Source: Candidatus Colicola caccequi (GTDB lineage Bacteria > Bacteroidota > Bacteroidia > Bacteroidales > Paludibacteraceae). From it: a stretch of DNA of 32,467 nucleotides. The notes below the pieces were generated by a model that was given only the letters and a program-made list of their open reading frames with translations, ran no database searches and was not told the DNA's origin. Where the stretch lies: assembly GCA_018065205.1 (NCBI GenBank), contig JAGHTR010000215.1:1-32467 (forward strand), written 5' to 3'. Both the position numbers and the translations under genes were made by a program. Shown one piece after another: positions 8,654 to 16,895 of the stretch; position 1 is the first letter of the stretch; each line of letters starts with the position of its first letter.

Positions 8654-9106
8654 TTACTTAGTCTGAGTTCGGGTTATCTCCACGCCTATATCAGAGACGC
8701 CCGGTAGCAGTTCGTTGCGCATACCTTGTTGGACGGTGAGGGTATAGAGTGTATCGGTAAAGCGTAAGTTCTCCCGATACAGAACCGGCATCTCAAGAAC
8801 GGATTGACCATTGCCGAGCCATTGTCCCCGGTCATTAGCCAGGTAGAACTCAATGGTATCGTAATGAATGGTATTTTCTCCGATGAATAGCCACATATTT
8901 TGGTATGGATAGGCATCCGTATGTCTGATATGCAGGAGTACATTGTAGGTATGTGTCGTATCTGAGACAGGTATATCAAAACGGAGTATGGAGTCCTCAT
9001 TCCAGCCGGTCATAGGAACAGGTTGGAAGTTGTTGTACATAGTGCGATTATGGCATGCGATGAGGCACAAACTACTGATTAGAATGAGAATGTTTCTGCG
9101 CATCAT
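8654..9106 (-). CDS. gldH: gliding motility-type lipoprotein GldH
   Basis: A 150-aa lipoprotein. The signal ends in a lipobox LIAC with the lipidated cysteine at residue 18, and the mature part matches GldH: NNFQPVPMTGWNEDSILRF, MWLFIGEN, and a C-terminal LPGVSDIGVEI. In Flavobacterium GldH is needed for gliding; in non-gliding Bacteroidales the gene is kept beside holB and the PSP1 gene and its role is unclear. The start (ATG 9106, or 9103) lies inside the 3' end of the upstream PSP1 gene, a 35-base same-strand overlap in another frame. Confidence 0.88.
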   Translation of the reverse strand: MMRRNILILISSLCLIACHNRTMYNNFQPVPMTGWNEDSILRFDIPVSDTTHTYNVLLHIRHTDAYPYQNMWLFIGENTIHYDTIEFYLANDRGQWLGNGQSVLEMPVLYRENLRFTDTLYTLTVQQGMRNELLPGVSDIGVEITRTQTK

Positions 9107-10031
9107 GACGGCGGTTATTTTTGTTTTTATTCTTGCGGTCGAATCGTGTTACATCTCCTTCTGCCACATCATTTTGGAATCCCAATTCGGGTTCGTTTTC
9201 CTCTTCTATTACGGGTGAGCCTAATACGATGCCGTGTTGTTTAGCATCCTCATAAACGGGCACTTCGTAGTTAAGGCAGCATTTGAGTTTAGCGCATTGT
9301 CCTGCTAGTTTTTGCGGGTTGGGTGAGATATGCTGCAACCGTGCAGCGCCGGTGCCGACACTATTGAATTGGGTCATCCAAGTGGAGCAGCATAGTTCAC
9401 GTCCGCAAGGTCCTGTGCCTCCGATACGACCGGCTTCCTGACGGGCACCGATTTGCTTCATTTCGATACGGATGCGGAACGTCTCGGCGTAGACTTTGAT
9501 GAGTTGCCTAAAATCCACGCGTCCATCGGCAATATAGTAGAAGATAGCCTTGTTCCCGTCGCCTTGATATTCCACATCACCAATCTTCATTTCAAGCCCC
9601 AACGATTTGGCAAGTCGTCGTGCATCAATCATAGTGGCATGTTCTTTAGCATGTGCTTCGGCAGCACGCTTGAGATCTTGTTCGGTAGCCAGGCGATAGA
9701 TAGTGCGAATCTCGTAGCGGTCCAGGTCAATATGGTATTTCTTCATTTGGTTAAGTACCAATTTGCCGGTGAGGGTTACTTCGCCGATGTCATGTCCCGG
9801 ATTGCCTTCAACGGCTACGAGGGTCCCTTTCTCGAGGGGCAATTTATTCTCGTTGCGATAGTAGCCCTTGCGGGTGTTTTTGAATTGCACCTCAACGAGG
9901 TCGGTAGCAGAGATGTTTTCCGGCAGGTCGCTCAACCAATCCACTACAGGCAGCATGTGCGCCGAATTCCGGCGGCAAGCTTTGTTGGAGAATTGGCAGG
10001 ACTCATTGTTTAATGTAAATTTATCATTCAT
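9072..10031 (-). CDS. PSP1 domain / RicT-like regulatory iron-sulfur protein
   Basis: A 319-aa protein with the PSP1 C-terminal domain. The Cys-rich motifs that bind Fe-S in RicT (YaaT) are present: CGRELCC (C209, C214, C215) and CAKLKCC (C246, C251, C252). In Bacillus, RicT acts in the Y-complex on RNase Y and RNA maturation; whether this holds in Bacteroidota is not known. Residues from about 280 on are charged and Asn/Lys-rich, probably disordered. The gene follows holB by 9 bases and overlaps gldH. The order holB, PSP1, gldH is conserved in this phylum, which supports the call. Confidence 0.88.
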   Translation of the reverse strand: MNDKFTLNNESCQFSNKACRRNSAHMLPVVDWLSDLPENISATDLVEVQFKNTRKGYYRNENKLPLEKGTLVAVEGNPGHDIGEVTLTGKLVLNQMKKYHIDLDRYEIRTIYRLATEQDLKRAAEAHAKEHATMIDARRLAKSLGLEMKIGDVEYQGDGNKAIFYYIADGRVDFRQLIKVYAETFRIRIEMKQIGARQEAGRIGGTGPCGRELCCSTWMTQFNSVGTGAARLQHISPNPQKLAGQCAKLKCCLNYEVPVYEDAKQHGIVLGSPVIEEENEPELGFQNDVAEGDVTRFDRKNKNKNNRRHDAQKHSHSNQ

Positions 10032-10040
10032 ACGGATATA

Positions 10041-11156
10041 TTATTTCTTAATCAGTACAATCATTTGTAAGCATAAATCAAAGAAGATGATTTTAGCATT
10101 TCCGTTTTGGGCTATTTGTTGCTCGGCTCGGTCCAGTTCATTCATAATGGCTTCAACGTTTCCGCTATGGATGAACGGTGCAAACTTGGTGGAGAAAGCA
10201 CTTTCGTCAGCCGTTTGGTAATTCATTTGTGGCATTTGGAGATTATAGATATAGTTCTCTCTTACCTGCTTTTGTGCATATTGGAGGAATGCTTTTTGCC
10301 GCTCCCGACCAATCTTAGCATCTGCCATGTCGTTGCTCCATTTACGCAGTTCTTGTAGTGCTGCATAGTCTTGCTGTCGTCCCACTTTCCATGCGCGTCG
10401 CATTAGGGCAACAAAGTCGTTGAAGAACTGGTTATTTTGTTCGGATTCATCGGATAAACGTTGGGCTGCTAAATAACTTCCGTTGGCGATATGTGCGATA
10501 TCCGGGGAGAATAATTGACTAAGGAGTTGTTCGTCTAATTTTGGCACTCTAATCTGCTGCACACGACTGAGGATGGTAGAGAGTAGTTCATCCGGGTGTT
10601 CGCTAACGAGAAGGAAGAGAGTTTTTTGAGGGGGCTCTTCAAGCAGTTTTAGCAGTTTATTGGCGCAAGTGGTATTCATTTTTTCCGGCTGCCAAATAAT
10701 CATTATTTTATAGCCATCGCCAAAACTTTTAAGGGATAGTTTGCGTAATATTTCGCCACTCTCCTTTTCGTATATCATACCTTGTTTAGTTTCTACGCCT
10801 AAGGCATGATACCAGTCGTCCAAATTAAAGTACGGATGGGTAGTGATCATTTCCCGCCAGTCGTCCATAAAAGCATCGCAGGTATCTCCGTTATCTGTTT
10901 TAACGATAGGGAAGGCGAAGTGGAGGTCAGGATGCTGCAGATTTTGGAATTGCAAGCAACTGGGGCATTGACCACAACTATCCTCTTCGGTACGATGAGG
11001 GCAAGTCAGGTATTGGGCATAGGCAATAGCCAATTGCAGTTTACCTACACCTTCGGGACCGGAGAGCAATTGCGCATGTGGAATGCGGTTTTGTTGCACG
11101 CTTAAACGCAGTTGTTGCTTAACCGGTTCTTGACCTATTATATCTCTAAAACGCAT
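10041..11156 (-). CDS. holB: DNA polymerase III clamp-loader subunit delta' (HolB)
   Basis: A 371-aa AAA+ protein of the replicative clamp loader. Walker A GPEGVGKL is at 33-40. A four-cysteine zinc module (C52, C61, C64, C67, as CPHR...CGQCPSC) follows, as in gamma/tau and delta'. KMNTTCANKLLKLLEEPP and the sensor region STILSRVQQIRVP are typical. It is the first gene of a six-gene operon, and its own promoter lies 20 bases upstream of the ATG at 11156. DnaX shares the fold but is much longer and has a different tail. Confidence 0.92.
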   Translation of the reverse strand: MRFRDIIGQEPVKQQLRLSVQQNRIPHAQLLSGPEGVGKLQLAIAYAQYLTCPHRTEEDSCGQCPSCLQFQNLQHPDLHFAFPIVKTDNGDTCDAFMDDWREMITTHPYFNLDDWYHALGVETKQGMIYEKESGEILRKLSLKSFGDGYKIMIIWQPEKMNTTCANKLLKLLEEPPQKTLFLLVSEHPDELLSTILSRVQQIRVPKLDEQLLSQLFSPDIAHIANGSYLAAQRLSDESEQNNQFFNDFVALMRRAWKVGRQQDYAALQELRKWSNDMADAKIGRERQKAFLQYAQKQVRENYIYNLQMPQMNYQTADESAFSTKFAPFIHSGNVEAIMNELDRAEQQIAQNGNAKIIFFDLCLQMIVLIKK

Positions 11157-11175
11157 ACTAACTCAAATTACGACG

Positions 11176-11206
11176 CAAAGGTACACTTTTTTTTTTGAAA
11201 AAGCAA
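11176..11206 (-). promoter_or_regulatory. holB operon promoter (TTG-N20-TACCTTTG)
   Basis: On the minus strand a -33 TTG (11204-11206) stands 20 bases before TACCTTTG (11183-11176), a perfect Bacteroidota -7 box. The predicted start of transcription is about 15 bases before the holB ATG. The upstream arm is TTTGC followed by T's, so the dyad found in other promoters here is absent. Confidence 0.75.
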
Positions 11207-11239
11207 ATTTAATTCAAGCATTTGTCTATTTTTTTTATA

Positions 11240-11273
11240 TAAAAGGTCAAAATTAGCATGTAAAACGTCAAAA
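11240..11273. repeat. spaced direct repeat TAAAA(G/C)GTCAAAA upstream of rpsP
   Basis: Two 13-bp copies with one difference lie at 11240-11252 and 11261-11273. They start 21 bp apart, close to two helical turns. A third GTCAA is at 11301-11305 just inside the rpsP promoter. The spacing suggests a protein site on one face of the DNA, but low complexity (A-rich) makes chance possible. Confidence 0.45.
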
Positions 11274-11297
11274 AAATAAAAAAACTATGTAATTTAT

Positions 11298-11328
11298 TTG
11301 GTCAATCCAAATATTTATTGTAATTTTG
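11298..11328 (+). promoter_or_regulatory. rpsP promoter (TTG-N20-TAATTTTG)
   Basis: The -33 TTG (11298-11300) is followed after exactly 20 bases by TAATTTTG (11321-11328). The TTG is in the left arm of an inverted repeat, TTTGG-TCAAT-CCAAA (11297-11311), which resembles the 16-bp dyad of other promoters in this window but has a different core and a 15-bp length. Confidence 0.75.
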
Positions 11329-11337
11329 CACGCCTTT

Positions 11338-11430
11338 TCGGTCGAGGTGTTTCCGAACACACCGATATTCCGAACTGCCATTCGGATGACGGGTTACCGA
11401 TAGAAGGTATTATAAATTATTATTAACCCG
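11338..11430 (+). promoter_or_regulatory. structured 5' leader of rpsP with three hairpins
   Basis: The transcript should begin near 11332 and run about 140 nt before the rpsP ATG. Three helices can be drawn: 11338-11365 (TCGGT with ACCGA and GTGTT with AACAC around a TCCG loop, CGAG bulged), 11369-11386 (TCCGAA with TTCGGA), and a 7-bp helix CGGGTTA 11390-11396 with TAACCCG 11424-11430 closing an A/T-rich loop. A leader this long and folded before a ribosomal protein gene suggests autoregulation by S16, which is inference. I cannot tell whether it matches a known leader family. Confidence 0.5.
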
Positions 11431-11473
11431 GGTGTGGATACGTGTTATTCGAAGCCCATAAACAACAAACAAC

Positions 11474-12073
11474 ATGGCAACAAAAATTCGTTTGGCTCGT
11501 CATGGTCACAAAGACTACGCTTACTATCACATTGTAGTAGCAGACAGCCGCTCGCCGCGTGATGGCAAAATCATTGAACGTATTGGTTCTTACAACCCCA
11601 ACTTGAATCCCGCTAAAGTTGATTTAAACTTTGAGCGCGCATTGTATTGGGTAAATGTAGGAGCACAACCTTCGGACACCGTTCGTTTTATTCTCTCCGG
11701 AGAAGGTGTGATGCTGATGAAGCATTTACAAGGTGGTGTTAAGAAAGGAGCGTTTGATGAAGCTGAGGCTCAAAAGCGTTTCAATGCTTGGAAAGCTGAG
11801 AAGGATGCCAAGAACAGTAAGATTTCGAAAGCAGAAGCCGACAAGAAAGTAGCTGAGGCTAAAAAGGCAATGGCTGCTGAGGTGGAGGCTAACAAAGCAA
11901 AAGCAGAAGCTGTAGCTGCAAAGCGCAAAGCTGAGGCTGATGCATTGGCTGCTAAAGCACAAGAGGCTGCTCAAGAAGCTGCTGCTGCCGAGGCTGAGGC
12001 CAATGGTGAAGAAATTCCCGCAGAGGAAGCTGCTGCCGAAGAAGTTGCTCCAGCTGAAAATGCAGAAGCTTAA
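11474..12073 (+). CDS. rpsP: 30S ribosomal protein S16 (bS16) with long C-terminal extension
   Basis: Residues 1 to about 85 are a standard S16 (start MATKIRLARHGHKDYAYYHIVVAD, key RLxRxGxKxxxYYxIVVADSRSPRDGKIIERIGSYNP). Usual S16 is about 80-90 aa, but this one has 199. The extra part, from about residue 95, is almost all Ala, Lys, Glu and Asp, with a predicted long charged helix and an acidic, Pro-containing end. Such tails are seen in other Bacteroidota S16 proteins; their function is not known to me. The gene is alone in its transcript: promoter and leader upstream, terminator 38 bases downstream. Confidence 0.96.
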   Translation: MATKIRLARHGHKDYAYYHIVVADSRSPRDGKIIERIGSYNPNLNPAKVDLNFERALYWVNVGAQPSDTVRFILSGEGVMLMKHLQGGVKKGAFDEAEAQKRFNAWKAEKDAKNSKISKAEADKKVAEAKKAMAAEVEANKAKAEAVAAKRKAEADALAAKAQEAAQEAAAAEAEANGEEIPAEEAAAEEVAPAENAEA

Positions 12074-12110
12074 TGAAGTAAGTGCTTGTAAAAATTACCT
12101 ACAAACACTG

Positions 12111-12150
12111 AAAAAGAGTTCAAAATGCACATTTTGGACTCTTTTTTTTA
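12111..12150 (+). terminator. strong intrinsic terminator after rpsP
   Basis: A 17-bp stem pairs AAAAAGAGTTCAAAATG (12111-12127) with CATTTTGGACTCTTTTT (12130-12146) with a single G-U pair and a 2-base gap at the tip, so the last pair probably opens. A T-run follows immediately (12142-12149). It separates rpsP from the polysaccharide operon, whose promoter dyad begins only seven bases later. Confidence 0.9.
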
Positions 12151-12156
12151 TTTTTT

Positions 12157-12188
12157 TTTGCATATATGCAAAATAAATTGTATCTTTG
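12157..12188 (+). promoter_or_regulatory. polysaccharide operon promoter with palindromic -33 dyad
   Basis: A perfect 16-bp dyad TTTGCATATATGCAAA (12157-12172) contains the -33 TTG (12158-12160). Exactly 20 bases later is the -7 box TATCTTTG (12181-12188). The predicted transcript starts about 25 bases before the Wzz-like gene's ATG at 12217. Confidence 0.8.
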
Positions 12189-12216
12189 CAAACTTTTCAA
12201 TTAACTATTTAATATT

Positions 12217-13011
12217 ATGAATGCAAAGAGTAACCATGTAGACGTCAAATCCCTTTGGGGTAAATTATGGAATCATTGGTGGGTTTTCCTCCTTGTTTGG
12301 ATAGGTACTGCCGTACTAGTAGGTGGTGCTACATACTTATTGCCTCGCAAATGGCAGTGCCAAATGAAGGTTGTTCCTGAATACAATCTACAAGAAACAT
12401 TGGCTTTTCAGAGAATCTTTGACGAAATGGGTGTCGATATGCGAATCAGCGCCACAGGTGATGCTATTACTCCGAATACATATGCTGATGTGATTACGGA
12501 CTGCTTGTTTTTGCAGGAATTATCTCAAAAACAAGTAACGGATATAACAGGCAAACAGCAAACCATAGTTGATTTATATCCTAAATCACTCAATGAAGGT
12601 CAGTTGCTTGCTCGGATGCGTGAGGATATTACCTGTAAATTGTCGCGTAAGGATGCGTCTATTGTTATTTCGGTTACGGCCAAGGATCCTGTTATTGCAC
12701 AGCAGATGACCAATATGGTATGTAATCAATTGTCTGCATACTTATCTGCGTATCGTTTGGAAAAAGCGCAGCGTAACTTAGACTACTACGCTCAATTATC
12801 TAATCAAGGACAGGTGGCAGCCACTATGTATGAAATAGCAAAGGTACGAGAGCAAGAACATCAGCCGATGTTTATTATTCTTCAACATGCTGAACTCCCA
12901 TATCATTCCATATTCCCTAAACGTGCGATGATAGTAGGTATATTCTTGTTGCTGGTAACTTTAGGTTTGATTGTTTTCTATTGGCGTGAGGATATTCCCG
13001 AGTGGTTATGA
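12217..13011 (+). CDS. Wzz-type polysaccharide chain-length determinant
   Basis: A 264-aa inner-membrane protein with one segment near residues 24-45 and one near 235-256, enclosing a mostly helical periplasmic domain. This is the layout of Wzz/PCP co-polymerases, which set the length of O-antigen or capsule chains. The region after the first segment (LPRKWQCQMKVVPEY) is typical of the family. No tyrosine-kinase domain is attached and the C-terminal cytoplasmic tail is short. It is the first gene of a polycistron in which each gene overlaps or nearly touches the next; its TGA overlaps the ATG of the EpsG-like gene by four bases. Confidence 0.8.
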   Translation: MNAKSNHVDVKSLWGKLWNHWWVFLLVWIGTAVLVGGATYLLPRKWQCQMKVVPEYNLQETLAFQRIFDEMGVDMRISATGDAITPNTYADVITDCLFLQELSQKQVTDITGKQQTIVDLYPKSLNEGQLLARMREDITCKLSRKDASIVISVTAKDPVIAQQMTNMVCNQLSAYLSAYRLEKAQRNLDYYAQLSNQGQVAATMYEIAKVREQEHQPMFIILQHAELPYHSIFPKRAMIVGIFLLLVTLGLIVFYWREDIPEWL

Positions 13012-14228
13012 CCTGGGTGTATGTCATATTTATTCTATTGACCATTCTTTGTTCCATCTTCTTTGATAAGAAGGAGGGGTATGGAACTTATAAACTGACG
13101 GCATATAGAGGTTTATATTTCTTTTTGATATGCATTGTCGGTTTTAGTTATGGCTTAGGCGGAGATAAATTCGCCTACATGACTTTCTTTGAGTATTACT
13201 ATAGCGGATTAGACGCTATTTGGGAATGTATGGCAGACGAGGTTGTCCGTCATGGTTTTATGCCTTTATGGACGCTCTTATGCTTGGTTGTTAAGACTAC
13301 TACGGATTCGTTCTATGTGCTTCAGTTCGCGTTAGCTCTCCTGGTTAATATTCCCATTTGTGAGATTGTGCGCAAGCATACCGACCATGGTTTTATATTT
13401 CTTCTGTTATATTTTGTCTCCGAAATCTTCTTCCAGTTCAACACGGAGGTGATGCGTGAAGGTCCTGCCATCGCTTTTGGTTTGGTAGCAATGGAATCTT
13501 TTCTTGAAGGCAAGCCGAAGAAGTATTGGTTATTTACCATATTGGCATTGGGTTTCCATTTGTCAGCCTGTTTACTATTGATTGTGCCATTCATTCGGCA
13601 CATAGAGTTGAGTAGAAAGAAAGTCCTTATCATATTGGCTATTACTTTTGGTTGCTGGGTTTTGAGTGATTTGGTGCTAATACCTATGTTGTCTTATTTC
13701 TTAAGTCATGATGCCGGTGCGTTAGGACGTAAGTTGGTCACTTACACATCCATTCAGACTAATTTGTTCGGTTTCTTGCGTTCGTTCCTATCCATGATGG
13801 TTGTGCCTATCTGTGCCATTTATTTTAATCGGGAGCAGTCGGTTAGTTCTTCGGAAAAGACTTACCGAGACCATATGAGCAGTTTGCTGATTTTGCTTGC
13901 TTTTATAGGATGTGTATTTGCCGGATTTACTCGTTTTTTCAACTACGTGCAGATATTTTATCTTATTATGCTGACAGAATTGGTGGCTCATTTATTAGAG
14001 ACCAAGCTACATCTTATTTTTCGATTAGGCACTATTGTGGCTGCGTTTGTTTTTTGGATATGGTATGAAGTGGCATATTGGCCTAGGATAGATTTTCATT
14101 TCTATCAGTTTTTTGTGCCTTATACGTGTATTTTGGATGAGACCGAAGATGTCTTCTTCCGTGAAGATGCTTATCATGAAGTGTGTAACTATAGTTTCTA
14201 CGAAGATCGCATAAAAGAAGCTGAATAA
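13008..14228 (+). CDS. EpsG family protein, probable polysaccharide polymerase (Wzy-like)
   Basis: An integral membrane protein of about 406 aa with roughly ten hydrophobic segments, and the EpsG-type start region (FSYGLGGDKFAYMTFFEYY, with the conserved G-x-D-x-x-x-Y arrangement). EpsG proteins act as polymerases or assist assembly of exopolysaccharide and O-antigen. In this operon it is the only candidate for a Wzy role, which is inference from position beside a Wzz. The start is ATG 13008 in an ATGA overlap; a GTG two codons upstream is less likely. The stop overlaps the next start by one base (TAATG). Confidence 0.78.
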   Translation: MTWVYVIFILLTILCSIFFDKKEGYGTYKLTAYRGLYFFLICIVGFSYGLGGDKFAYMTFFEYYYSGLDAIWECMADEVVRHGFMPLWTLLCLVVKTTTDSFYVLQFALALLVNIPICEIVRKHTDHGFIFLLLYFVSEIFFQFNTEVMREGPAIAFGLVAMESFLEGKPKKYWLFTILALGFHLSACLLLIVPFIRHIELSRKKVLIILAITFGCWVLSDLVLIPMLSYFLSHDAGALGRKLVTYTSIQTNLFGFLRSFLSMMVVPICAIYFNREQSVSSSEKTYRDHMSSLLILLAFIGCVFAGFTRFFNYVQIFYLIMLTELVAHLLETKLHLIFRLGTIVAAFVFWIWYEVAYWPRIDFHFYQFFVPYTCILDETEDVFFREDAYHEVCNYSFYEDRIKEAE

Positions 14229-15175
14229 TGACCCTATCTCTTGTTATAGCGACATATAATGGTGCTCGTTTCTTACGTGAACAGTTAGACAGCATCTATC
14301 AACAGACTCGTCTTCCTGATGAGGTGGTGGTATGTGATGATGGTTCAACAGATGGTACTGTAGCTATATTGGAAGAATATAAGCAGCGTTATGGATTGAT
14401 TTATGCAGTGAATAAACAGTCTTTGGGTGTGAATGGCAATTTCTTTAAAGCCATGGCGTTGTGTACTGGAGACGTGATTAGCATATGCGATCAAGATGAT
14501 ATATGGTTTCCTAATAAATTAGAGGTTTTGTGCGCGCACATGGCAACGATGGATATGCGTAAACCTTGTGTGGTGTCATCTTTGCGTCAAGATATTAATG
14601 CCGGTGGCGAAGTGTTTTCGGTTGTTCATGCTCCTTATACAGAAGGTTGGGCTGCAACCTTGCTTACCTACTCGCGTAATCAAGGTTGTACAATGTTGTT
14701 TAATCGAGCATTATTAGATATTTTGTTGCCAACTATATATCAGGTTGAGAATAGTTTGACTGCTCTTTATTATGACGAATGGATAGCGTACGCGGGGGTT
14801 TTGTTAGGAGAGAAACATAACTTGCCGGATGTATTGATGAATTACCGGCATCATGATAAAAATACCGTGGATGGGGCCATCCGTTATGGGCATTTGACTT
14901 TCCGACAGAAGGTGCATTATTTACCCACTTTTTATGGTTTCATTCCTGATGAACGCTTTGTCCCGTTAGAGATTGTTTATCGTACTTATCAATCGTCCAT
15001 CACCGATTTGGAGGTGTTAGATTGTTTAGATAAGATATGCCGTTGTAATACGATGGTTAACCCATTCCGCAAGTTAGGCGTTATCTTGACCATCCGCTGT
15101 TTACCGTGGCATAAGAAGATTATTATTGCTGTTAAATCTACCCTAAGTATCACTCTAAAAGCCATCTTTGAATGA
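14228..15175 (+). CDS. family 2 glycosyltransferase (rhamnosyltransferase-like)
   Basis: A 315-aa cytoplasmic GT-A enzyme. The start SLVIATYNGARFLREQLDSI, the VCDDGSTDGT nucleotide-sugar motif at about 34-43, and the DQDD metal-binding motif (in CDQDDIWFPNK) are clear. The pattern resembles RfbF/WfgS-like transferases that add rhamnose or related sugars, but the donor cannot be read from sequence. The gene overlaps the next one by four bases (ATGA), so the two are translationally coupled. Confidence 0.88.
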   Translation: MTLSLVIATYNGARFLREQLDSIYQQTRLPDEVVVCDDGSTDGTVAILEEYKQRYGLIYAVNKQSLGVNGNFFKAMALCTGDVISICDQDDIWFPNKLEVLCAHMATMDMRKPCVVSSLRQDINAGGEVFSVVHAPYTEGWAATLLTYSRNQGCTMLFNRALLDILLPTIYQVENSLTALYYDEWIAYAGVLLGEKHNLPDVLMNYRHHDKNTVDGAIRYGHLTFRQKVHYLPTFYGFIPDERFVPLEIVYRTYQSSITDLEVLDCLDKICRCNTMVNPFRKLGVILTIRCLPWHKKIIIAVKSTLSITLKAIFE

Positions 15176-16143
15176 AACCGAATATATCCATTATTATTCC
15201 CGCCTATAATGTAGCCGCCTATTTGGATGCATGTTTGGAGAGTGTGTTGGCACAAGAATTCCTTAACGAGCAGTACGAGGTTATTGTAGTAGATGATGGT
15301 TCAACGGATGATACGTCAATAATTGCTGATTCATGGAGTAAACGAATGCCCAATATAAAGGTTGTGCATCAACCTAATCAAGGTCTGTCCATGGCGCGGA
15401 ATAACGGTCTGCAACAAGCCCAAGGACAATATGTTCTTTTTCTGGATGCAGATGACACCTTACGGCCACGCTCATTAACTCGCCCATTATCTTTAGCTAT
15501 GCGGAATGAGTTAGATGTGTTGCGTTTTCAATATGGAGTGTATGACGAATCGGGAAAGAAAAAGCAGGCAAGTCGCACATGGGGTCCGCGAGAAACGATG
15601 TTGGACGGAAAGGAGTATTTGAGTTATCAGAAAGTTTTTAGAGCATACGTTTGGACTTATCTTATCCGGAGAACATTAATTATGAATGAGGTTTGTCCCC
15701 TGTGGTTTGAGAAAGGAGTTTATTATGAGGATGTACGTTGGACACCTATTATGTTATGGTATACTCAACGTATGATGATATGTGACGAGGAGGTGTATCA
15801 GTATAAGTTACGTGATGGCTCTATAACTCATGTGCAGACTTTGGAACATGCTCAAATAAATATAGAACATCAGTTCCAGACTTTGGAACGATTGCAGCAA
15901 CTGAAGAAAGAATATAATTCATGGACTCTGTTTAATCGACAGATATGGAATATGTGTGAGTCCATTATTACTACTATTGCCAAACGCGATTATGCGAATA
16001 GATATAACTATTTGAAGCGATTAGAACCAATGATGCAAACGACTCCGTACGATGCTCATTTGTTTGGATGGGTGGATCGTATGAAGATTGGCATTATTCG
16101 CTTATCCGCTATTTTGTACTGCAGATTACGTCATTATTGCTAA
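15172..16143 (+). CDS. family 2 glycosyltransferase
   Basis: A 323-aa GT-A enzyme with the standard N-terminus ISIIIPAYNVAAYLDACLES, VVDDGSTDDT, NQGLSMARNNGL and LFLDADD (metal site). The later YYEDVRWTP is the usual acceptor-side acidic motif. It is unlike its upstream neighbour beyond the shared fold, so it probably adds a different sugar. It ends 11 bases before the next start. Confidence 0.9.
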   Translation: MKPNISIIIPAYNVAAYLDACLESVLAQEFLNEQYEVIVVDDGSTDDTSIIADSWSKRMPNIKVVHQPNQGLSMARNNGLQQAQGQYVLFLDADDTLRPRSLTRPLSLAMRNELDVLRFQYGVYDESGKKKQASRTWGPRETMLDGKEYLSYQKVFRAYVWTYLIRRTLIMNEVCPLWFEKGVYYEDVRWTPIMLWYTQRMMICDEEVYQYKLRDGSITHVQTLEHAQINIEHQFQTLERLQQLKKEYNSWTLFNRQIWNMCESIITTIAKRDYANRYNYLKRLEPMMQTTPYDAHLFGWVDRMKIGIIRLSAILYCRLRHYC

Positions 16144-16154
16144 TTACTAAGACC

Positions 16155-16892
16155 ATGATACCTAAGATTATTCATTATTGTTGGTTAGGCGATGATCCCT
16201 ATCCTAAGAAGATTCAGTTTTGCATTGATAGTTGGAAACGTTTATTGCCGGATTATGAGTTGATGTTATGGGACAAGCACCGGTTTGATATTGAGTCGGT
16301 TTGTTGGGTGAAAGAAGCATATCAACAAAAGAAATACGCTTTTGCAGCCGATTATATTCGTTGTTATGCTTTGTATAACTATGGCGGTATTTATTTAGAT
16401 TCGGATGTGGAAGTGGTGCGCAGTTATAATGAGTTATTGGAATTGCCATATTTCCTTGGTCGTGAGCGCGTGTCGGGTCACATTGAAGCCGCCACGATGG
16501 GGTTTGAGAAGAGCCATCCGTTATTTCGTTATCTGATGGATTATTATGAGCGACATGCGTTTATTGAGAACGGCAAACTCAATACACGACCAATGCCGCG
16601 CATCATACGAGATATTACAACTGCTTATTATAGGGAAGTGGATATTGAGCAACCTAAGGACTTTGTTCATCAGGAGGATGTGTTAAATATATTACCCAGT
16701 GATTATTTCTCGCCGAAAGAGAATGAACATATTTATCAAACAGAGAACACTTATTCTATTCACCATTATACAGGAACATGGCATTCTCCCATCTATAATT
16801 GGATGCGCAAGATTATCTTAACGCTATTCGGCGCACGCTGCAAGGAGAAGATAGCATCAATGATACATGCTTGTTGTTCGCAAAAAAAATAA
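16155..16892 (+). CDS. DXD-motif glycosyltransferase (GT32-like, capsular polysaccharide type)
   Basis: A 245-aa enzyme. The start MIPKIIHYCWLGDDPYPKK is the hallmark of the Gly_transf_sug family (IPKxIHxxWxG), and the metal site is in GGIYLDSDVEVV. ADYIRCYALYNYGG before it is also typical. An upstream extension of the frame reaches 16068, but it would overlap the previous gene by 76 bases and lacks family similarity, so ATG 16155 is chosen. Related enzymes transfer hexoses in capsule or O-antigen synthesis; the sugar is unknown. Confidence 0.88.
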   Translation: MIPKIIHYCWLGDDPYPKKIQFCIDSWKRLLPDYELMLWDKHRFDIESVCWVKEAYQQKKYAFAADYIRCYALYNYGGIYLDSDVEVVRSYNELLELPYFLGRERVSGHIEAATMGFEKSHPLFRYLMDYYERHAFIENGKLNTRPMPRIIRDITTAYYREVDIEQPKDFVHQEDVLNILPSDYFSPKENEHIYQTENTYSIHHYTGTWHSPIYNWMRKIILTLFGARCKEKIASMIHACCSQKK

Positions 16893-16895
16893 GTT

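Larger units (their letters stand above)
11157..11473. other. 317-bp divergent intergenic region between holB and rpsP
   Basis: No protein-coding gene is seen here. From left to right it holds the holB promoter (minus strand), an A/T-rich stretch with a spaced direct repeat, the rpsP promoter and a folded rpsP leader of about 140 nt. Each is listed separately. Confidence 0.85.

Noticed and set aside
9453..10013. A 186-codon open frame opposite the PSP1 gene
   Set aside because: It is a shadow frame: the minus-strand protein has clear Cys motifs and family similarity, while this one resembles nothing and has no promoter or start context.
12151..12172. The wzz-promoter dyad read as part of the rpsP terminator
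   Set aside because: The terminator is complete by 12150, and the dyad has the same 20-base relation to a -7 box as at four other loci where no terminator is present.
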